From Cryptomeria japonica (Eukaryota; Streptophyta; Pinopsida; Cupressales; Cupressaceae), in the NCBI RefSeq assembly GCF_030272615.1, contig NC_081412.1, forward strand, positions 546,848,202 through 546,912,201: a stretch of DNA of 64,000 nucleotides, given 5' to 3'. Under the pieces are notes generated by a model. It did no database searches, had not been told where the DNA came from, and worked only from the letters and a program-made list of their open reading frames with translations. Position numbers and translations under genes: made by a program. Below are positions 1-12,366 of this stretch, piece after piece (positions within the stretch are counted from its first letter, which is position 1; every line of letters starts with the position of its first letter).

Positions 1-594
1 CATAATTACAAAAATTACATCACATGGTACCACTGGACCGATATTATGATTTACATTATATATAATAGATATAGTTTAAATATCCAAACAATTATATCTG
101 CCAGAAATTCCGCTAAGACCAAAATCCAACACGTTTCACCAACCAATTGAAACCCTTTGTGAAATAACACAGAAAGTTTAACTTGATCCAAATAGGACCA
201 TCATAACAGAATGCCAACAAACACAAAGTCACCAAACACTTTGGATACAATCAAGAAGGACCTTTAGCATGATAGAAACCGATTCCATAAATTGGTCCAA
301 GATCATCTAACCAAAACATCAAATATCGCTAACCGGTAAAGCTAACTGATACCAAGAAATATCAACTGAGAACATAAGCGATAGTTATCAGAGCACCAAA
401 TCATGAACCAACAAAATATGGCAAGCATATAACCATCCTAAATAAGCATCCAAAACCAAATCCAAGGATCTGATCATACCAGATCAGAATCAAAGCCAAA
501 ACCAAGATACACAAAGTCTAATTGGGATAGATCCAACCGGGATATAGTGTTGACATCAATGACAACAACTAACCAAATCTAGGATATGCCAACA
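1..594 (-). repeat. Partial copia-type LTR, cut by the window start
   Basis: Read on the minus strand this begins TGTTGGCATATCC at 594 and shortly afterwards has a run like TTGTCATTGATGTCAACAC. That is the opening seen in the other copia LTRs here (for example the one ending at 10340). No purine-rich tract complement follows at 595, so this is more likely the outer end of a 5' LTR or a solo LTR than a 3' LTR. The rest lies outside the window. Family membership is inferred from the terminal pattern only. Confidence 0.5.
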
Positions 595-984
595 CTAATA
601 AATCATGTCATAATTTACAGTATTAAAGAAAATGTCCATATTTTCCATTTTTGGTACATGACGAGGATACCTAGAAAATAATCTTCAGCACCTTTGTGAT
701 GCAGAGCCAGACAAACAACTAGGTGATAACCTTCTCTCACCCACAACTACTATATCCAAATCAAGTTATTTTATTTGTTCAAGGTTTCAAACAACACACC
801 AACCAAGTACTCACCTCACACAACAATTTGTGTGACCATACTGGTTTAGTATCTTCTGGTATGGGTGGGATGAAAACACTCTACCCTTGTATGAATGATA
901 GACAATCTTTTGGTATCAGTGGGATGGAAGAATATTGGTGGTCCAACCAACACAAAACATCCACAAGATCTGACTATAAAATGT
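595..984. other. Unassigned flank plus LTR-adjacent segment of element G
   Basis: No convincing coding region is visible. About 860-984 (with gggatgaaaacactctaccc near 869) is repeated at 3600-3736, where it also abuts the chromovirus LTR. It is therefore either the inner part of a longer LTR or leader sequence next to it. The 88-codon open frame over 723-989 runs through this repeated stretch, is not matched as a protein, and is treated as chance. Nothing recognised in 595-850. Confidence 0.4.
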
Positions 985-2199
985 GTTAGGGGGTACTTGA
1001 TTCACAACTGCCCTATTTGTTTAGTAGCCCTGCCGGTAGACTAGTAACCCTACTAGTTGAGTTCTCCACACACAACTAAATAAAATTACAAAGGAAAACA
1101 TAAAAGAAGGGAAGATTCAGATACCCTTTACCAGGTTACACAATTCCCCATATAATTAGACTCTAACCATAAGTTTGAAGGGTCTATATCCTTACTATCC
1201 TTCCAGACCTAAGTAAGCCAATTAGGCCTAATTTACAAAGCAAGTACCCCTTGTATTAATCCCCTAACTAAAATAAAACTTTTGAAAGATGGGTTAAGGT
1301 GTCAAACCACCAAATATAAGGTTTCAAAACTTGATCTCATCTTCTTTGTCTATTGCAAGTGATTTTAACTTCTTCAGTTTAGGTTGTCACATATAGATGC
1401 CCACCTAGGGTCAATTCAATCTCTTCGATCTTGGAGCCTCCCTGCAAACCAACACCAAATTATTATGGTACAATGGCCCCTTTAACATTTTCCCATAGGT
1501 TTTTTGGTCCTCTAGTGAAAATGTTAGACTAAGGGCATCTTTACAGTGAAACCCTAGGTGTTGGCAGGGTTTGTGACCGGTTCGGTTAGTTTTTGATGGA
1601 TCTCTACAACCTGATTGTTAAAAGACCACAAAATAGATTCAAATGAAAGGTAAGAGACCTACCTAACTAATCCAATTATTTTTATGAATCCACCAATCCA
1701 CACTGGTCAAAAAATATCATCAAACACGTATAATTTTAGGAAACTCCAAAACATTACCAATTTCAACAACACCAACAGCATCTCTGTAATCAATCCAAGT
1801 TGGCATAATATAGCCTCCCTAAGGGTTTCCAACCAATTTTAAAACTTTGGGACTGTTGGAGGATTAGTTACCCCTTTTTACAACATTTTGCAATGACAAC
1901 AAAAGTTGTCAACTTGCACTTTTCAAATTTGGCGACTCCAAGGTGTATTCGGCCTATTCCAAGGATTGGTCTGATGTTTCGAAGACCAATATTTATTTTC
2001 CTGACTTATGCCTACACTCTTACTGACCCACATGGTCATTTGTCCATGGTGGATTATAAAATGCAACCATGATAATGCATTACATCAATTGGGTTTTATT
2101 GACTCACAAACCTATCAACCAATTACATATGATCATTTTCACTTCATGGGTGATATTAGACTCATTTGGTCTTGATTTGTGTCTTTGGGTGGTCATGCA
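985..2199 (-). repeat. Chromovirus G, left (3') LTR
   Basis: This is a direct repeat of about 3737-4986, with long shared stretches such as the region around 1860-2150 versus 4640-4940. On the minus strand it starts TGCATGACC at 2199, immediately after the pol stop codon, and ends near TAACA at 985. The inner edge is well supported. The outer edge is uncertain because homology between the two copies continues outward to about 860. Confidence 0.7.
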
Positions 2200-3590
2200 C
2201 CATACTCCCTGAGTGGTTGAATCTCAATTCCACTTGAGATGAGTTCTTGCAATGTAGTCCCATGTTTCTTCATTTGGTCTTCATCCATCCATACTACATC
2301 TACCTTAGGGAGTCCTTGCCACTTGACAAGGTATTGTTTGTAGACCTTATTCCTAGTTTTCTTTATAATCTTGGTGTCCAATATCCTTTCACTTTTGGGT
2401 AGCCCTTGACTTGGAAATTCTTTTAGTATGTCTGCGGCATCTTCCACTGGGAATGTACCATCTTCCTGCACTATACCTTTGAATGGTGTAAGATCTGCAA
2501 CATTAAAGATTAGGGATATACGTATATCTGAAGGTAATTGGATTTCATGTACATTTTTCCAAAACTTCTTGAGTATTTAGCAAGGTCCAAGCTTCCACAT
2601 CATGAGATTTGTGTGTTTCCATTTTGGCAATCTCTCCTTTTTCAGATTTGTCCTTACCATGTCTCCAGCTTGGAACTGCACATCTCTCTTTCTTCTATCA
2701 GCCAGCTCCTTGTACATCTTTGCACTTCTCTACAATTGCATCCTAACTTGGTCATTAATCTCCTTTATCCCTTCAACAAATTCTTCTCCACAAGCACTGA
2801 TATGTTCAATTGAGGGTAGGTTTCTCAATTGTAGTACACCTCTTAGATTCAATCCATAGACAATTTGGAAAGGGCTTCTTATGGTACTCCTATTAACAGA
2901 GTAATTATAGGCATATTCTGCTTGGGAGATGATGGAATCCCAATTTTCACCATGCTGCTTGGTGAGGCACCTTAAGAAGTTTCTGAGTGACCTATTGACC
3001 ACTTATGTTTGGCCATTCATTTGGGGATGATAAGCTGAACTAAAAGACAAGCTTGTGCCTAACTTTGTCCATAAAGTCCTCCAAAAATGTCCTACAAATT
3101 TCACATCTCTTTCTAATATAATGTTCAAGGGTAAATGATGTATTCTTGCAACTTCATTAAAGAAAAGGCTTGCAACATATGTAGCATCACTTGTGCTCTT
3201 AAATGGCAAGAAATGTGCCATCTTTCTAAACCTATCAACAACCACACAAAAAACTATCAAAACCTTTTTGAGTTCTTGGCAAACCCATCACAAATTCCAT
3301 GCTCACACTTTCCAAAGGTCTTGAAGGAATGGGAAATGGCTAGTATAGTCCTGCGTTTGTTTTTGCCCCTTTGCCCTTTTGACACACCACACATGAATCC
3401 ACAAATTTTCTAACATCTGTCTACAATTTAGGCTAGTGATAAAATCTTCTCACCAAATCAAGAGTTTTGTCTAGTCCAAAGTGTCCCCCCATGCAACCAT
3501 TATGCTTCTCCTTAATTATTTTATCCCTCATTGAACACTTAGGATGCATAATTGGCATCCTTTGAAAAGAAGACCATCTTGAATCAAATA
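2193..3590 (-). pseudogene. Ty3 chromovirus pol remnant: integrase core and chromodomain
   Basis: Read from about 3590 down to 2193 this is the C-terminal end of a Ty3/gypsy pol. The segment 3260-3003 has the integrase core pattern (VVDRFRKMAHF, then YHPQMNGQT). The segment 3002-2730 continues with the region around HGENWDSIISQAEYAYN. The segment 2471-2193 ends in a chromodomain (ERILDTKI..., then YLVKWQGL), the targeting module that defines chromoviruses. The terminal stop overlaps the start of the LTR. RT, RNase H, protease and gag are absent: the frame starts abruptly at about 3590 where LTR-adjacent DNA begins, so most of the interior has been deleted. The integrase frame is broken by shifts and stops, so no active protein is expected. 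Confidence 0.85.
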
Positions 3591-3600
3591 ATCAGAATAC

Positions 3601-4986
3601 TGGTGGGATGAAAACACTCTACCCTTGTATGAATGGAAGACAATCTTCTAGTACCGGTGGGATGGAGGCCTATTGGATTTTGTCTATTGGTGGTCCAACC
3701 AATACAAAACATCCATGATATCTTACTATCAAATTTGTTAGGGGGTACTTGACTCACAACTGTCCTATTTGTCTAGTAGCCCTATCGGTAGACTAGTAGC
3801 CCTACCAGTTGAGTTCTCCACACACAACTTAATAAAATTCGAAAGGGTGAGATAGACTAAGGGAATATTCAGATACCCTTTATCAAGTTACACAATTCCC
3901 CAAAGCTTTAGACTCTAACCACAAGTTTGAAGGATCTATATCCTTACTATCCTTCTAGACCTAATTAAGCCAATTAGGCCTAATTTACAAAGCAAGTGCC
4001 CCTTGTATTAATCGCCAAACTATACCAAAAATTCTTCAATGTGGGATAATGTTTCAAACCATAAAATACAAGGTTTCAATACTTGATCCCGTCTTGTTTG
4101 TCTACTGCAAGTGATTTTCACTTCTTCAGTTCAGGCGATCACATAGAGATGCCTGCCTAGGGTCAATTCAATCTCTTCGGGCTTAGAGCCTCCCTAAAAA
4201 ATAACACCAAAATATTATGGTACAATGGCCCCTCTAAAATTTTTGCATAGGTTGTTTGGTCCTCTGGTGAAAATGTTAGATTAAGGGCATCTTTACAGTG
4301 AAACCCTAGGTGCCGACAGGGTTTGTGAACAGTCCAATTAGTTTTTGATGGATCTTTACAACCCAATTGTTACAAGACCTCAAAATTGATTAAAATGAAA
4401 GGTAAGAGACTTACCTAACTCATACAATTGGTTTTAGGCATCCACCAATACACACAGGTCAGAAAAGCTCATTAAACATGCAAAATTTCAGGAAACTCCA
4501 AATATATTATATTGCTCCAAACTCCAAAACATTACCAATTTCAACAATTTCAACAACACCAACAACAGCCCTAGAATCGATTCAAGTGGGTATAAAATAG
4601 CCTCCCTAATGGTTTCCAACCACTTTTCAAACTTTGGAACCCTTGGAGGATTAGTTACCCCCTTTTACAATGTTTTGCAATGACAACAAAAGTTGTCAAC
4701 TTGCACTTGTCAAATTTGGCGACTCCAAGGTGTATTTAGCCTATTCCAAGGATTTGTCTGATATTTCCAAGACCAATATTTATTTTCCTGACTCATGCCT
4801 AGACTCCTACTGACCCACATGGTCATTTGTCCATGGTGGCTTATAAAATGCAACCATGACAATGCCTTACATCAATTGGGTCTTATTGACTCACAAACCT
4901 ATCAACCTATTACATATGATCATTTTAACTTCATGGGTGATATTAGACTCTTTTAGGTATCATTTATGTCTTTGGGTGCTCCTGCA
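3601..4986 (-). repeat. Chromovirus G, right (5') LTR with adjoining segment
   Basis: Second copy of the LTR described at 985-2199. On the minus strand it starts TGCAGGAGCACCC at 4986 and runs to about 3737. The homology continues to 3601, matching 860-984, and then joins pol directly without the several kilobases expected between a 5' LTR and integrase. Its outer edge abuts the Tat-like gag remnant of F, so G probably inserted into F. I could not confirm a target duplication. Confidence 0.65.
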
Positions 4987-5900
4987 CCACATTGCAAGAA
5001 TGTAGGGAAGGGTACACCATTTTTTTTTTAGTATTGCATAAGTCAAGAATGTTGACTTTATGCTAAATGTTGTATGAGTATTGAGACACAAATTTATCTA
5101 CTAGCTCGTTGAATATCCTGATACTGGATGGGGGTTTTGAGAACCATTCCATTCTTGGGCCACCTAAACTTCTTGGAAATAATCTCATTAAGTCTTATTA
5201 TGTGCAAATTTCAGACTCAGTGCAAAATTCCCTCACATGATCTTATGGGTCAGTTTTTCCATTGTATTTGTCATACCTTGGAATTTCACAATTTGGTGGA
5301 AATGGTATCATGTTTATAGTTCAATCAAATGGATATAGGAAAATGTCTTCTAAGGTTTATCTCCTTGTTGTTCCCCTTTTCATGTCTTGTATTTGTTGTT
5401 GAAGAGCTTGGATCTGTTGTGTTAAGGCATTTAATGGCTCATTGTCATTATTCTTTGGTTCATCGTTATTATCATGGTTGTTGGTATTATAGTTGTGTGT
5501 TCTTGGCTCTTCTCTTGTTTCATGGTGTTGATGTGTTAGTTGGTCCCTATCAAAATCCACAAGAATATTAATGCCTTTTCTTGCTAGCCTAAAAAAGTAT
5601 TTTTCCTTGTCTAATTCTATGATTTTCTACATGATTTTTTGGAAACCAGGGTTTTGTTGGGCCAAAGTATTTTTCCTTGTCTGATTCTATGATTTTCTAC
5701 ATGATTTTTTGGAAACCAGGGTTTTGTTGGGCCTCTTGAATTAGGTCCTCAGTTATTTCATCTTCACTAGCATCTAGATATGTATAAAAGGGATTTGTTT
5801 CTCTATGTCCCATTTCTGGTTGTGATTGCATTTCCCGCTCTCTACGTTTTTGAGCTTGAGTTAAAACTGGCATGTGAAGGATTAGTTTGCGACTCAATAG
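4987..5900 (-). pseudogene. Ty3 (Tat/Athila-like) gag remnant of element F
   Basis: Two minus-strand blocks are visible. The block 5897-5697 starts with Met and is acidic (YLDASEDEITEDLIQEA). The block 5560-5357 is Asn/His-rich and ends in a Gln-rich stretch (LTQQIQALQQQIQDMK). Between them a 70-bp tandem duplication breaks the frame. Downstream, 5330-5100 on the same strand keeps short readable pieces with several stops. Position supports gag: it follows a leader and an LTR with a PBS-like site at 7274-7291. The gag assignment rests on this layout and the composition, because no zinc knuckle is present before element G interrupts it. Confidence 0.5.
5594..5733. repeat. 70-bp tandem duplication
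   Basis: The block 5594-5663 is repeated directly at 5664-5733 with one visible difference (ctaattctat versus ctgattctat). Seventy is not a multiple of three, so the duplication shifts the gag frame of F. Confidence 0.95.
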
Positions 5901-7303
5901 GTGATTAATTCTTGATGCAAATAAGCCAATTTTATCTTTCCTCCTTTATTGGGATGTTGTGATAAAGCAAATATTTATTGAAAGGTATGTGTTTTCAATG
6001 AATCTTTGTCAAACTCAGTTTAGTGACCATGTAGATAATTATAGAAACAATGCAAGAAGGTGTGATGGTTTAGTAAGAGTTTGTGGTTTATGTAGAGAAA
6101 TTTAATTATAGTGGGTTGAAATACTTGGCATTAGCCATTCCCCACTTAGGTCATTCCCCTCTCACCGGCCTTATGGACTTCTCGGGAGGGAAAACCTGCT
6201 AAAGGTTGTATCTTATTTGCAAGAAATAAAACATAGAAAAAGGGTGAGTTTGGTTTTTTGATCACCTAATAAAGGGGAGAGCATATACCTATCACTTTTG
6301 AAACACAATAGAAAATATTTGTTTTCATGCCAACATCACAATCTGATCTAAATTCTTTTTGAAGATGTTGCTCCATCAGGCATGGTGTTCCTTTTATCCT
6401 AGATATCAATGATGAGTTTTTATTTTTAAGCCAAAAAAATTACAATTTTTGAACTTTGGAAAGCTTTTTGGAAATGGAACTTGGTCCACAAAATAAAAAT
6501 TGCAAATCAAAGATTGCAACGATGAACATTTTGAGAAAACAAGAAATGGAACTTTTGGAAAAATGTCTTGTTCTTTTTACCTTGCAAAAATGAAGTGTGA
6601 AGTTCTCTTTTTACTACTTTGTAACAAAAATATTTTTTTTTTATTCTTTTTCCTTTGCACCAATGAGAAGTGTGAACTAATCTTGAAAGAAAATAAAATT
6701 TTGTTTTGTGGTTCTTTTTAGCTTTGCAAGAAAAGAAACACAGGATTCCTTTTAAGCATCAAAACACATATGAAATTCTTTTTAGGGAGAACTAAAAGAA
6801 ATGTGTGATTATTTTTAGGAATTTTTGCAAAATGAAAAGTGAATTATTTTTAATTCCCAAAAAGAAAACTTTGAAAAAATCTATTCTAACTCCTCCAAAC
6901 CTGCAACAAAGATTAGAACCTACAAAAATCTTTGAAAAATTAGCCAAGATTGTGGGCTTACAAGCCTAAGTTCTTCCTTGAGGTTACAATTTTTTTAGTT
7001 TTTTGTCTATCTCAAAAGCACTAAACTAGAGACCAAATGCGCTACAGAAACAAGTAAATGTACCAGAAGAAGGGTTAAAATCACTAGAAGGGTAATCAAA
7101 GGCACCATAAGAACCATTAAGTCTACTAGAATAAATATCAAAAGCTCTAGAAGACCTACCAAAAGTACTAGAATAATTATCAAAGGTGCCAAAATAACTA
7201 TCAAAAGCGATAAAAGAAAATTGTGTTATGGGTCTGCATGAAAATTCACAAGAAAAAATTAAAGTCGCGGGTTGCCCCATGGTGGGTGCCAAAAAAGTAT
7301 ACC
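5901..7303 (-). other. Leader of element F with primer-binding-like site
   Basis: AT-rich region between the LTR (7304-8600) and the gag remnant. On the minus strand a site beginning TGGCACCCACCATGGGG (plus positions 7274-7291) lies next to the LTR where a primer-binding site belongs. The adjacent 88-codon minus frame (7292-7026) encodes a Tyr/Ser/Phe-rich repetitive stretch produced by degenerate repeats of a tactagaataattatcaaa-like unit, seen around 7120 and 7169. About 5900-6990 contains only A/T-rich sequence with no recognisable gene. Confidence 0.45.
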
Positions 7304-8600
7304 TGAAAAGATGTTAGTAATCAGTTAAGAACTAAATGAACAACCATACCAAATAAACATTAAATATGAAGCATAAAACAAGTTAAACAAGTTAAACCAA
7401 TATCCTCTCAAAACCGTTCCTTTGTTCTCTATCTCATAGGATTCCTTGAGTCATGATTTCTCTCAGATCATTAAGCAATTGACTCTTCAAATGACAACTC
7501 CAAGAGCAAGTGATATGTGATAAGATGATCTATATGATGATTAAGAAATCTTGCTAAGATGAGATATTATGCTATGATAATGAAACTAACTATGCTATGA
7601 TATGAATATTAAGCTATACTGACATGCTTTAATAACATGAATATGCTATGCTAATGATATGAAATTCTTCTAAATGTTAAAGATTATGATTAAATAAAGA
7701 GAGGCAAAGATTAAGACTTGATGAAATAGACTATAATCTGGATGCATGAAACTAGGATTGACGAATCTTAAGTCCATGTGATACTTTCAAACAAATCCCA
7801 TGTTGACAAGTGTCAATATGAGAAGGCTTGAGAGGAGAGAGAAGAGGAATTAAATTCTTGAGGAGACATGAGGGTTACCCTAGGAGAGTTTGGTTAGGGT
7901 TGATTTAGTTGATAAAGCTATTATCCAAAGAATAAATTCTTGTTCAAGAGTTAAAGGGATAAACATGATCAAAGTAGTGAATGCTTGAAGAGACCCTTGA
8001 GTTAAAAGGATGGTTAAGTTAGAGGAAAGTATCTAGCCCAAGGTAGAAGGTAAATTAACCATTAATGGTTATGAAAACTTTGGAGGTTAACTTACTAAAG
8101 ACACAAATCCTTTAATAGTTTATGAAGACTTTGGAGGCTTTTGAGAAGTGAACATTTTCTTAAGGAACGTGAGAATGATTAGTAGGAGGATTAGGCTAAA
8201 ATGGAAGAGATTAAAAGAGTCTAGAAGGGGTTTAGTCAAGCAAGTGGATCTGTAGGAGAATGCAAGTGGGAGGGATTTTTAGTATTTAATTGAAATAAAA
8301 TTAATTTATTTCAATTTATTGGTGTAACTTGCATTGGGTGGATTTTCAATAAATATTAATTTATTTAAATTTGAAAAAGGGTTTTAATTAAATGTAAAAG
8401 GGGAATATAATTAAATAAATATGATTTGTTTAATTAAAAGCTAGAGTTTGGCTAAATGAATTAAATCAAATAAATTGAATAATTTATTTAATCAATAGAG
8501 GAAGGAGGTGAATTAATTAAATATTAATTCAATTAATAGAAGAATATTTAGTGAATTAAATAAATATTTTTTTAATTAGGTTGTCAGATTTATGTGTCTA
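7304..8600 (-). repeat. LTR of Tat-like element F
   Basis: On the minus strand it begins TGTAGACACATAAATC at 8600, resembling the TGTAGC starts of the K and E LTRs. It ends close to the PBS-like site at 7274-7291; the inner end (7304 or 7312) is not certain. The block 8280-8580 is very rich in ttaattaaat-like sequence. It is inserted in gag of element E, whose homology resumes at 8601. Confidence 0.6.
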
Positions 8601-9140
8601 CATATAAAAGTTTATCTCTAATGTCTTTTCACAAACCAGAAATGAAAATTCTTTGAATATCTTGATCAGGCACGCATGAAAAGAAATTTGAGAATACAGA
8701 TGCTTATATCTACCAATAAAATTAGTCACTTTTTCTTTAACACCTTTCTTACAATGCATGAAATCAATTAGAGTAATTTTAGGCTCAATATTATTGTGAA
8801 ATTGTTGAATGAAAGAATTAACCAATTGTTGAAAAGAACTAATAGAATAAGGAGGCAAAGAAAAATACCATTACAAAGCTTTATCCCTAAGCATTCTAGT
8901 AAACAATTTAGCCAAATGGTTTTGATAATGAGAAAAGTCACTACACAAAGTTTGAAATGTTTTAACATGAGTTTAGAGATCGCTTTTTCCATTATAAAGT
9001 TCCAATTGAGGGACTTCCACATGTTTAGGAGGGACAACACGAACAATCTCATTTGAAAATGGGCTCGCTACAATAAATGTGGGCACATTATACTTAGATT
9101 GATTCATGGAAGCTATTTGTTGTTGTAAGGAAGACACTGT
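8601..9140 (-). pseudogene. Tat-like gag fragment of element E
   Basis: The minus-strand peptides here match, position for position, the gag core of element K: SSLQQQIASMNQSK, then PPKHVE.., then SFIQQF, then VTLIDLMHCK-type residues and FIGRYKHLY. The fragment corresponds to roughly 46490-47040 of K. It is broken by frameshifts and cut on both sides, by the F LTR at 8600 and the D LTR at 9141. The matching 5' end of E (leader and LTR) lies beyond D at 17546-19189 on the same strand, so these pieces were once contiguous. Confidence 0.85.
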
Positions 9141-10340
9141 TGTTAGATTGTTCAAATAACCAAAAGAAAACTAAGAGGGGGGGTGTGAATCAGTTGTCCC
9201 AGATTACCAGAACTATTAGCACTATAAAACTTTAATACCAGAATAGCAGTTAAACCAATTAAGCATAAACAATAATCACATAATAAGAGCCATCCACATG
9301 ACACCAAGATTTATACGTGGAAAATCTGGTAAAGGAAAAAAACATGGTGTGAAGCCTACCCACAACCAGATAATACTTCTATTGTAAGTATGTGAATTAA
9401 AATTGAGGGGCCTGCACTTCTAGGAAGGCCAATAACCTAGAGTTCTCTTCTCATCACAAAAAGGAGCCTCACTGACTACATAGAAATCCAAACTACAATC
9501 CAGAGAAGTGTTGAACTGCAAAAGATAGAATCTCCTATGCCTGAGTACAATTTTGGTTAAGCTCAATGCCAGAGGACTGGATCCTCTTACATAAACCCAA
9601 TTTGATCTCCAATGATCGACTAAATCATCTACCTAAATGATATTACATTATTCACACATTACATTCCTTGCCATGACCTCTGACATAACCATGATGATCT
9701 ACAATGAGATCTTACATATGTATATACAAACCCTCGACCATAAACAATTAGGTCGGCCACCAGATAATAAACCAATTACATAATTATAAACCATGTCGGC
9801 CTTAGACCAAACAAATAATATCAACACAAAAGACATTCCAGAAATACATTGAGAGGTCCAATCAACACGTTACATTAAGGTTGGTCCATAACCTAGATCA
9901 ACCGAGACCCAGTATAGGTCCACACGTGACAACAATGATCTCCATCCACCAACTCTTGAAAATGATCACCAACAACATCCTAAAACTCCACCAGAAGCTG
10001 CACTAGCACCACTTATGCAATTCATCAAAGATGTTCATCAAAAGCTTTGCCAATGAAACCCGAACCAGAACTAGAAACTAAGCTTCTAAGCAAGGAGGAT
10101 AGCATCCGATCACCAGACCAAAACCAAATGATTAAATATGAGCATCAATATCATGAACAAGACAATTCCATCACCAAACTATATCGGAGCCTACTAGATC
10201 ATGCTAGATCCAAACACAACCAGAAACCACTCAACCTACTGGGACCAGAAGGGTGTCGGTAAACAATCCAAACAACTAGTGTTGGCATCAATGATAAAAA
10301 ATCAATGCAACACATAATAAATTCCACCAAATGGCCAACA
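9141..10340 (-). repeat. 3' LTR of copia element D
   Basis: A 1,200-bp block flanked by TG (9141) and CA (10340). The segment 9150-9790 is a direct repeat of 16900-17545. On the minus strand it starts TGTTGGCCATTTGG right after a polypurine tract. Near its other end, on the plus strand at 9172-9192, lies the G-run motif that all copia LTRs here share in inverted sense (CACCCCCC). Confidence 0.8.
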
Positions 10341-10819
10341 ATATCCCCCTTTGGCATTGATGGAAACACTAGATGTGAAAAACATTTAAGTACCAATAAA
10401 TGCCAAACAAGTCTCCCCCAATGGAAGAAAACTAACAAAATCCCACATATAGCTCTGAATGTTAGTATCTCTCCCCTTTACTTGTTTTTATTTATATCAT
10501 ATCTCTCCCTTTTTTAATTTTTCTTTTTCTTTCTTTGTCTTTTTCACATCAATATCTCTCCCCCTTTGACATCAATGCCAAAAATCTGACAAAAATATCA
10601 AATAAAAAACATAAACCACTGAATCAGAAAGCTGACTACTCCCCCTGAGCAGTAGCATCCCACATCAATGTCAGAATGAATAGTATCTCTCATAATTCAT
10701 GTTGGACTAATGTCAAACCACATCAATCAAGTCTCTATCGAAGGGGAAAACACTCCTAATCGGTCTCTTAGGTACTCAAATGATTCCTTGGGCAAATGTT
10801 TAGTGAAAATATCTGCAAT
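10341..10819 (-). promoter_or_regulatory. 3' untranslated region of D with two polypurine tracts
   Basis: On the minus strand ATCAATGCCAAAGGGGGATA (complement of about 10341-10360) directly precedes the 3' LTR and is the plus-strand primer tract. A second, similar tract (complement of about 10552-10580) lies some 200 bp upstream, and a shorter CAGGGGGAGTAG is at about 10636. Doubled polypurine tracts recur in the other copia-type elements of the window. Confidence 0.6.
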
Positions 10820-12366
10820 CTACTCTTTAGTGTTCACATAAACTAGTCTAACTTCATTTGCTTCCACCTTTTCTTTCAAAAAGTTATACTTGATAGATAT
10901 GTGATTTGTTTTAGAATGAAATACCAGATTCTTTGATATATCAATAGCAGCAGAGTTATCACAGTGAATAACTACTAGTGCATCACAATCCACCTTTATA
11001 TCCTTCAACATTTTCTTCATCCATAAAACTTATGTAGAGTTAGTAGCAGCAACAACATACTCAGCTTTAGTAGTAGAAGAGAAGTACGTGGCTATTTCTT
11101 GCTGATCCATGTAACCAATTTATTTCCAAGAAATAAAGCTCCACCATACGTGCTTTTCCGATCATCAATATCTCCAGCCCAATCAACATCTGTATATGCA
11201 CATAAAGTAAAGTTAATCTCCTTAGGGTACCACAAACCATATTCTGATGTACCTTGGAAGTATCTAAAAATACTTTTCACTACAATCTCATGATTTTCTC
11301 TATGACCACTATGAAATCTTGAAACAATACAAACAAAATTCAAAATGTCGGACCTAGTCCGAGTTAAATAAAGCAATCCTCCAATCATAGATTTGTATCT
11401 TGTAGGATTTACCGGTGCATAAACATCTTTTCTTGTCAATTTCTCACTTGTAACCATAGGAGTACTTACCGGGTTAGAATCTCCCATACCAATTTTTTTC
11501 AACAATTCCTTAGCATATTTAGTTTGACAGATGAAAATACCTTTGTCAGTTTGATTAATCTGCAAACCTAAGAAAAATTTCATCTCACCAATCATAGACA
11601 TCTCAAATTATTTCTCCATATTCTTAGAAAATTCTATGCATAACTTATCTTCACCTCCAAAAATAATGTCATCAACAAATACTTCAATAATCAGTATATC
11701 ATCATTAGTGATCTTACAATATAAATTACTGTCAGCACCGCCCTTAGTAAAACCAAGCTTCAAAAGATATTTATCCAACCTTGCATACCAAGCTCTAGGT
11801 GCTTGTTTTAATCCATATAAAGCTTTTCTTAACCTGCAAACCATATTTATATCATCTAATAGTGAAAAACCATCAAGTTGCTCAATATAAACTTCCTCAT
11901 CAAGATCCCCATTCAAAAATGCATATTTAACACCCATTTGATAAACCTTGCAGTTTTTATAAGCAACATATGCAAGAAATAATCTTATAGCTTCAATCCT
12001 AGCTACAGGTGCAAAAGTATTTCCATAATTAATTCTTTCCTTCTAAGAATATCCTTTACAAACCAATATAGCCTTATTCCTTATAACTTGACCATCCTCA
12101 TTCAATTTATTCCTAAAAACCCATTTAGTTCCAATAACTTTTTTATGTTTAGGCCAGGGAACCAAGGTCCATGTGTTATTTTTCTCAATCTGATCTAATT
12201 CTTCTTCCATAGCTTTCAAAGAAAATTCATCTTTACATGCCTCAATTACTGATACCGGTTCAACTTGTGAAATTAAACACACCTTATTAGTTGCCAGTTT
12301 TCTTCTTTTCATCACTCCATTTCTCTTATCCCCAATGATCTGATCTTCTGAATGATTCAATCTCAC
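10820..12366 (-). pseudogene. Copia RT and RNase H of element D
   Basis: From 12366 downward: the RT entry region (NNTWTLVPWP, then GTKWVFRNKLNEDG), then the palm with [12 protein letters not shown] and the catalytic box FVDDIIFGG (11937-11608). The RT C-terminus and RNase H follow: STPM, SMIGGLLYLTRTR, then YTDVDWAGDIDDRKST (11601-11092). The end of RNase H is at 11020-10820 (IHCDNSAAIDISKN). Stops and shifts separate the blocks (for example near 12043, 11605 and 11090). These enzymes would copy element RNA and degrade the RNA template. The YVDD-type box is intact here, but the reading frame is not. Confidence 0.9.

Noticed and set aside
723-989. 88-codon plus frame
   Set aside because: Lies in chromovirus LTR-adjacent repeat and non-coding flank. 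No recognisable domain, and the corresponding frame is not kept in the second copy of the repeat at 3600.
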